From contig NZ_CP085193.1 of NCBI RefSeq assembly GCF_024298965.1, forward strand, positions 11,284,001-11,348,000: a DNA stretch of 64,000 bases, written 5' to 3'. How positions within the stretch are numbered: the stretch's first letter is position 1; every line of letters begins with the position of its first letter. Shown here in pieces: positions 60,336-64,000 of the stretch. The notes under the pieces were generated by a model. That model did no database searches, was not told the origin of the DNA, and saw only the letters and a program-made list of their open reading frames with translations. A program made the position numbers and the translations under genes. This DNA is from Streptomyces rapamycinicus NRRL 5491. GTDB taxonomy: Bacteria; Actinomycetota; Actinomycetes; Streptomycetales; Streptomycetaceae.

Positions 60336-60428
60336 TGGCTCCCGTGACGTGTTCCACGGCCAGGGCGTCCGCACCCGTTCCTCGGGCGCCCACGCAACGA
60401 ACCTCATGGACCGCCGAAAGGAAAGCGC

Positions 60429-61193
60429 ATGGCACGCACCAGGCATCCGCTCGCCGCCCTGATTCCCTTACTCGCGTTCCTCGCCGTTCTCGTCCCGCTC
60501 GGCGCCGGGACGGCCCACGCCGAGTCCAACGGCGGGGTGAAGGTCATGCCGCTGGGCGACTCGATCACCGACGGGTTCAACGTCCCGGGCGGTTACCGCG
60601 TCGGCCTGTGGCAGAAGCTCACGGCGGGCCGTTACAAAGTCGACTTCGTCGGCTCGCTCTTCAACGGCCCGTCCGGCCTCGGCGATCACGACCACGAGGG
60701 CCACTCCGGCTGGACGATCCAGCAGATCGACGACAACGTCGTGAACTGGCTGCGCACCCAGAACCCGCATACGATCCTGCTGCACATCGGGACCAACGAC
60801 ATCTACGGCAGCAACCCCGCCGGGGCGCCGGCCAGGCTCTCCACCCTGATCGACCACATCACCGCCCAGGCGCCGGACGCGGAGCTCTTCGTCGCCACCA
60901 TCACCCCGCTGGGCTTCATGGACTCCACCGTACGCGCGTACAACGCGGCGATCCCCGGCATCGTGCAGAGCAAGGTCAACGCGGGCAAGCACGTCCATCT
61001 GGTTGACATGTACAGCGCATTGACGCCCGCGGACCTGGCCGACGGAGTGCATCCCAACGCCGGTGGCTACGACAAGATGGCCGACGTCTGGTGGCGGGCG
61101 CTGCGGTCGGTGCCGGGCAGCATCGGCAACCCCACGTTCGCCACCACCGGGTCCGGGGCGCGTGGCAACGGGTCGGCCGCACGGGCGGCATGA
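60429..61193 (+). CDS. Secreted SGNH/GDSL esterase (carbohydrate esterase 3-like)
   Basis: 254 residues. A signal peptide with RTRH, a hydrophobic core and a cut after AHA is clear. Block I is MPLGDSITDGF (nucleophile serine), block III HIGTND, block V DGVHPNAGGY (Asp and His). This is the pattern of CE3 acetylxylan esterases. No binding module, but the last 35 residues are a Gly/Ser/Ala-rich tail. Codon 14 is TTA (60468-60470), in the signal peptide, so bldA dependence is likely. The CebR-type box is upstream. Likely role: removing acetyl groups from plant xylan outside the cell. Confidence 0.92.
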   Translation: MARTRHPLAALIPLLAFLAVLVPLGAGTAHAESNGGVKVMPLGDSITDGFNVPGGYRVGLWQKLTAGRYKVDFVGSLFNGPSGLGDHDHEGHSGWTIQQIDDNVVNWLRTQNPHTILLHIGTNDIYGSNPAGAPARLSTLIDHITAQAPDAELFVATITPLGFMDSTVRAYNAAIPGIVQSKVNAGKHVHLVDMYSALTPADLADGVHPNAGGYDKMADVWWRALRSVPGSIGNPTFATTGSGARGNGSAARAA

Positions 61194-61231
61194 ACCGCCC
61201 CTTCACCGTCACAGCCCAGGAAGGACCGTCC

Positions 61232-62215
61232 ATGAACCACACCCCCGCCTCCGCGGAAACCACGCACACGCCCGGGCGACGCCCAAGGGCCCCGAGGTCG
61301 ATGGCCGCGGCGTTACTCGGCGGCGTACTGCCGCTGCTCGCCGCACTGTTCCTGCTGGCGCCGCCACCCGCCGCGGCCGCCTCGCTCACCGAGGTCACCG
61401 GCTTCGGCAACAACCCGAGCAACCTCCGCATGCACGAGTACGTGCCGGACAACGTCGCGGCACGGCCCGCCGTCCTCGTGGCGGTGCACTACTGCACCGG
61501 CTCGGGGCCCGCGTTCTACTCCGGTACCGAGTTCGCCTCCCTGGCCGACCGGTACGGCTTCATCGTCATCTACCCCTCCGCCACCAGAAGCGGCGCCTGC
61601 TTCGACGTCTCCTCCTCGCAGGCGCTGCGGCACGACGGCGGCAGCGACCCGGTGGGCATCGTCTCGATGGTCCGCTACGCCCAGCAGCGCCACAACGCCG
61701 ACCCCAACCGGGTGTACGTCACCGGCGCCTCGTCGGGCGCCATGATGACCAACGTCCTGCTGGGCGACTACCCGGATGTGTTCAAGGCGGGCGCGGCGTT
61801 CGCGGGCGTGCCCTTCGGCTGTTTCGCCACCACGGACGGATCCGGCTGGAACACCGCCTGCGCCAACGGCACCATCACCAGGACACCGCAGGCGTGGGGC
61901 GATCTCGCACGCGGGGCCTACCCCGGATACCAGGGCGCCAGGCCGAGGATGCAGCTGTGGCACGGCACCGCCGACGGCACCCTGCGCTATCCGAACTTCG
62001 GCGAGGAGATCAAGCAGTGGACCAATGTGCTCGGCGTGAGCCAGACCCCCGCCGTCACCGACCATCCGCAGTCCTCCTGGACCCGCACCCGCTACGGCGC
62101 CACGGGCAACCAGGCCCCCGTTGAGGCGATCAGCGTTCAGGGCACCGGACACTCCCTCCCGACCGCCGGAATGGCCGCACGGGCCATCACCTTCTTCGGC
62201 CTGGACGCCGGATGA
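61232..62215 (+). CDS. Secreted esterase, PHB-depolymerase/CE1 acetylxylan or feruloyl esterase type
   Basis: 327 residues. A long signal peptide (twin-arginine-like RRPRAPRS, core, cut near AAAAS at about 50) precedes the catalytic domain: VLVAVHYCTGSGPAFYSG, the nucleophile in VTGASSGAMMTN, LWHGTADGTLRY (Asp) and VQGTGHSLP (His). Cysteines C88, C119 and others could form disulfides. AGGAAGGA precedes the ATG, 38 bases after the CE3-like gene, so they share the CebR-type promoter. Codon 28 is TTA (61313-61315). No carbohydrate-binding module is fused, unlike many homologues. Confidence 0.92.
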   Translation: MNHTPASAETTHTPGRRPRAPRSMAAALLGGVLPLLAALFLLAPPPAAAASLTEVTGFGNNPSNLRMHEYVPDNVAARPAVLVAVHYCTGSGPAFYSGTEFASLADRYGFIVIYPSATRSGACFDVSSSQALRHDGGSDPVGIVSMVRYAQQRHNADPNRVYVTGASSGAMMTNVLLGDYPDVFKAGAAFAGVPFGCFATTDGSGWNTACANGTITRTPQAWGDLARGAYPGYQGARPRMQLWHGTADGTLRYPNFGEEIKQWTNVLGVSQTPAVTDHPQSSWTRTRYGATGNQAPVEAISVQGTGHSLPTAGMAARAITFFGLDAG

Positions 62216-62457
62216 CCCGCTGACGGGCCGAGAACACGAAGATCGAGCCGACCCGGTGAACCGGCCGACACGATGTTGAGAAAGGCGCCTCGGGGCCGCC
62301 GAAACCGGCCCCCTGGCGGCCTTCCACGGCTACCTGGGCGGCCGGTGCCCACGGCCGCGGACAGCTCCTCCGCCGCCCGGCCCCCGCCCCCGCCGACGCC
62401 CGCCCACGCCCTTGCCACATACCCTCTGAGCTGGTCTTTCTCCGGACCCGTGGCTAG

Positions 62458-62598
62458 GCCACCTCGCCCTCCGAGCTGACCGAGGTCGAGCTGCGCCGTA
62501 TGCGCGACGAGCCGCCCGGCTCCCCGCTCTTCGGGGAGCCGTTCCTGTGGGCGGCCCTCTTCCGCCGTCCGACGGGGGCGGGGAGCACCGCGGCCTGA
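62458..62598 (+). pseudogene. Possible C-terminal remnant of a lost gene
   Basis: After an in-frame TAG (62455-62457) 46 codons read ATSPSELTEVELRRMRDEPP, then a short segment ending EPFLWAALFRR and a tail, up to TGA 62598. The helix plus PFLWA-type ending looks like the end of a larger soluble protein (CHAT-type ends have a similar PxxWA pattern), but the family is uncertain. No start with a ribosome-binding site, only an ATG at 62500. Probably debris of a deletion. Confidence 0.35.
62517..62541. terminator. Hairpin with perfect 10-base arms
   Basis: CGGCTCCCCG-CTCTT-CGGGGAGCCG, 72 bases downstream of the end of the ricin-type gene on the minus strand and inside the remnant. It may end transcription of the leftward gene. 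Confidence 0.45.
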
Positions 62599-62612
62599 GG
62601 TGCCGCTTACGG

Positions 62613-64000
62613 TCAGCGTGCCGGAGCGGGGCCCGACACCGACACATCGGCCGAGGCGTCCCCGAGGCCGGCGTTCCACCGCTGGTCGTCGCGGTCCTCG
62701 GCCGAGCGCAGCCCAACCTCGCTGTCGGCGTCGTCGCCGTCCGGGGTGACCGCGAAGTCGGGTGCGATATGAGGGCGGATCACCCCGTCGCGGTCGACCG
62801 CGAACCGCAGGTTCTCGCCGTTGTCGCCGTCGGCGGACGAGCACGGCCAGATGCCGACACCCCGGTCGGTGTCACCGCGCGAGTCCAGACAGAAGTCGGG
62901 GTCGGCCTCGGTGTGCAGCAGCCCCTCCGAGTCCAGCCGCCACCGTTGGGTGTCGCTGCCGCTGCACCGGGCCAGGACCGCGTCCGTGCGCTTCTCCAAC
63001 CGCTGGTCGCGGATGTCCAGACAGAGCCCGGACGCGGCGTTGATCACCGCCGAGAAGCTGTCGTCCGGAATCGGGGCGGAGGGCGCGGGGGCGGTGCCCG
63101 GGGGAGTGGTGGCGGGAGCGGTTGTCGGCGGTTCGGTCATGCCACCGGGGTTCGGTGGGCGCTGTGGCCTCTTCGTCGGAGCAGGCGAATCCGTCGTCGG
63201 GTCCGACGAAGGACCCGCCGGAGTGGCCGTGGGAGCAGGGGTGTTCGCGCGACCGGCCGGGGCCATGTCATCCCCGTCGGACACCAGGAGGGCGACGGTG
63301 AGGGCCACCGCCGCCACGACCGCCACCGCGACCAGCGCGGCCGTCGCGGGCGGCCGGGAGCCCGTCCGGGCCCGTCGGCGCCAGCCTCCCGTGGACCCAC
63401 CGTCCATCGGCGCATTCACCGCGACTCCGACGGCACCGGTGGGCCCCACCGGCGGATACGGCGGCGGGGGAGCGGCGGCCAGGGGAGGCTCCGGCCGCGG
63501 CGGCTCCGCGGGCGACGGCGCCGCCGATCCCATCGAGGGCACACCGCCGACCGGTTCCGCCGTGACGTAGGCCGTTCCGCGCCACCCCAGGAGCCCATCG
63601 GCGATCACGGGCCGGGGATCCTCGTCCATCCGCATCAGGTCGCCGTACACCCCGGCGCACGAGAGACAGCCGGACAGGTGGCGGTCCAGGTCGTCGCAGC
63701 GCCGGGGGTTCTCCGGCCGTACCGCCGCCTCGATGAGGCCCCGGAACCCCCGACACGTCTGCTCGCCGCCACGCTCCAGATGGGTCCGCAGCCACGCCTC
63801 GCGCAGCGCGCCCTGAGCCGTTTCCCGGAGCGTGGGGACGGTGTGCGGCGCCACGCCCGCGAAGGTGGCCACCACCGTATCGGGCTCCTCCTCCACCACG
63901 CTGTACCACAGGACATCGCGGGTGCGTGCCGAGAGGGTGAGGAAGCCGCCGAGCATGGGCGAACGCTCCCTCGGCCCCGGGAGTCCGGCCGCACCGCCCG
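62613..64000 (-). CDS. Sigma-region-4-like / zinc-finger / TM / ricin fusion protein, 5' end outside window
   Basis: The frame stays open to the window edge, about 462 codons; the ATG at 63956 is probably internal. From there: residues 1-60 look like ECF sigma region 4 (LSARTRDVLWYSVVEEEPD, then DTVVATFAGVAPHTVPTLRE); 87-100 is a ZAS-type zinc finger (C87-x5-H93-x3-C97-x2-C100); 110-200 is proline-rich; 206-225 is a membrane helix; then a Pro/Thr linker and a ricin-type lectin (300-435, QRW repeats at TQRWRLD and DQRWNAG). It looks like a sigma/anti-sigma-like protein with a sugar-binding outer domain. The actual N-terminus, probably with sigma region 2, is beyond the window. Confidence 0.8.
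   Translation of the reverse strand, partial: GGAAGLPGPRERSPMLGGFLTLSARTRDVLWYSVVEEEPDTVVATFAGVAPHTVPTLRETAQGALREAWLRTHLERGGEQTCRGFRGLIEAAVRPENPRRCDDLDRHLSGCLSCAGVYGDLMRMDEDPRPVIADGLLGWRGTAYVTAEPVGGVPSMGSAAPSPAEPPRPEPPLAAAPPPPYPPVGPTGAVGVAVNAPMDGGSTGGWRRRARTGSRPPATAALVAVAVVAAVALTVALLVSDGDDMAPAGRANTPAPTATPAGPSSDPTTDSPAPTKRPQRPPNPGGMTEPPTTAPATTPPGTAPAPSAPIPDDSFSAVINAASGLCLDIRDQRLEKRTDAVLARCSGSDTQRWRLDSEGLLHTEADPDFCLDSRGDTDRGVGIWPCSSADGDNGENLRFAVDRDGVIRPHIAPDFAVTPDGDDADSEVGLRSAEDRDDQRWNAGLGDASADVSVSGPAPAR

Larger units (their letters stand above)
62216..62612. other. 397-base region without an intact gene
   Basis: Contains no supported full gene. The left part (62216-62454) shows nothing recognisable. 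The right part holds the remnant at 62458-62598 with a hairpin in it. The ricin-type gene ends at 62613. Confidence 0.7.

Noticed and set aside
1..64000. tRNA, rRNA, riboswitch or integration site
   Set aside because: No cloverleaf-like sequence, CCA end, conserved rRNA stretch or known riboswitch core was recognised by eye. A covariance-model scan would be needed to exclude them fully.

Overview
The window is about 71-75% GC by eye, uses GTG starts freely, has almost no TTA codons and carries Streptomyces-type genes (LuxR and PucR regulators, SpoIIE-type phosphatase, CYP105-like P450 with a 3Fe-4S ferredoxin, CebR-type operator). It reads as an accessory, metabolically rich part of a Streptomyces (or close relative) chromosome. 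There are 60 coding loci, one of them a 5'-truncated pseudogene and one a short C-terminal remnant. Both window ends cut a gene. I see no tRNA, rRNA, transposase, CRISPR or riboswitch.

Layout. 0-4 kb: partial oxidoreductase, a one-piece ATPase/LuxR regulator, a GPP34 protein and an acyl-CoA-ligase-like enzyme with a TTA at codon 4. 4.1-14.1 kb: leftward oxidative gene block. One operon encodes a FOXRED2-like flavoprotein, an FMN hydroxyacid oxidase, a P450-like protein with a degenerate ExxR motif and a proton antiporter. A second set encodes an SDR, a ferredoxin, a CYP105-like P450, a TetR and a third P450 with a TTA at codon 9. 14.1-16.4 kb: a NarL-type two-component pair and a small membrane protein. 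16.5-19.7 kb: truncated arabinofuranosidase remnant, LacI regulator and divergent Gfo/Idh/MocA dehydrogenase with two mirror-image operators. 19.8-22.8 kb: YraQ-type permease, its TIGR03943-like partner with an acidic/His repeat, and an esterase.

22.8-34.3 kb is the most interesting part: a divergent catabolic island around an IclR regulator. Leftward run CoA-transferase A and B, a thiolase-like protein without the thiolase cysteine, a DUF35 protein and a luciferase-like oxidoreductase. Rightward run a PHP/amidohydrolase-like protein, a bicupin, an HpcH/HpaI aldolase, an acetoacetate-decarboxylase-like protein and a complete ABC importer of the nitrate/sulfonate/taurine type. The set looks like import, CoA activation and carbon-carbon cleavage of an unidentified organic acid. 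An IlvD-type dehydratase plus SDR follow on the opposite strand.

37-46 kb: SDR, multidomain PP2C phosphatase, a DszC/SfnB-like flavoenzyme next to an Rrf2 regulator with a strong inverted repeat, TetR with a CocE-type hydrolase, and a hydroxyacid dehydrogenase. 46.8-59.7 kb: probable polyamine/guanidino-compound catabolism: MFS transporter, HAD hydrolase, PuuB-like flavoprotein, two PucR regulators, agmatinase-family ureohydrolase, NCS1 permease, cyclase, NTF2-like protein and aminobutyraldehyde-dehydrogenase-like enzyme. 60.3-62.2 kb: two secreted esterases behind a perfect CebR-type box, both with TTA codons. 62.6-64 kb: a partial sigma-region-4-like/zinc-finger/TM/ricin fusion.

Several convergent gene pairs have both stop codons inside one hairpin, so bidirectional termination is a recurring design here. 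All functional calls come from reading protein motifs; no database search was run.
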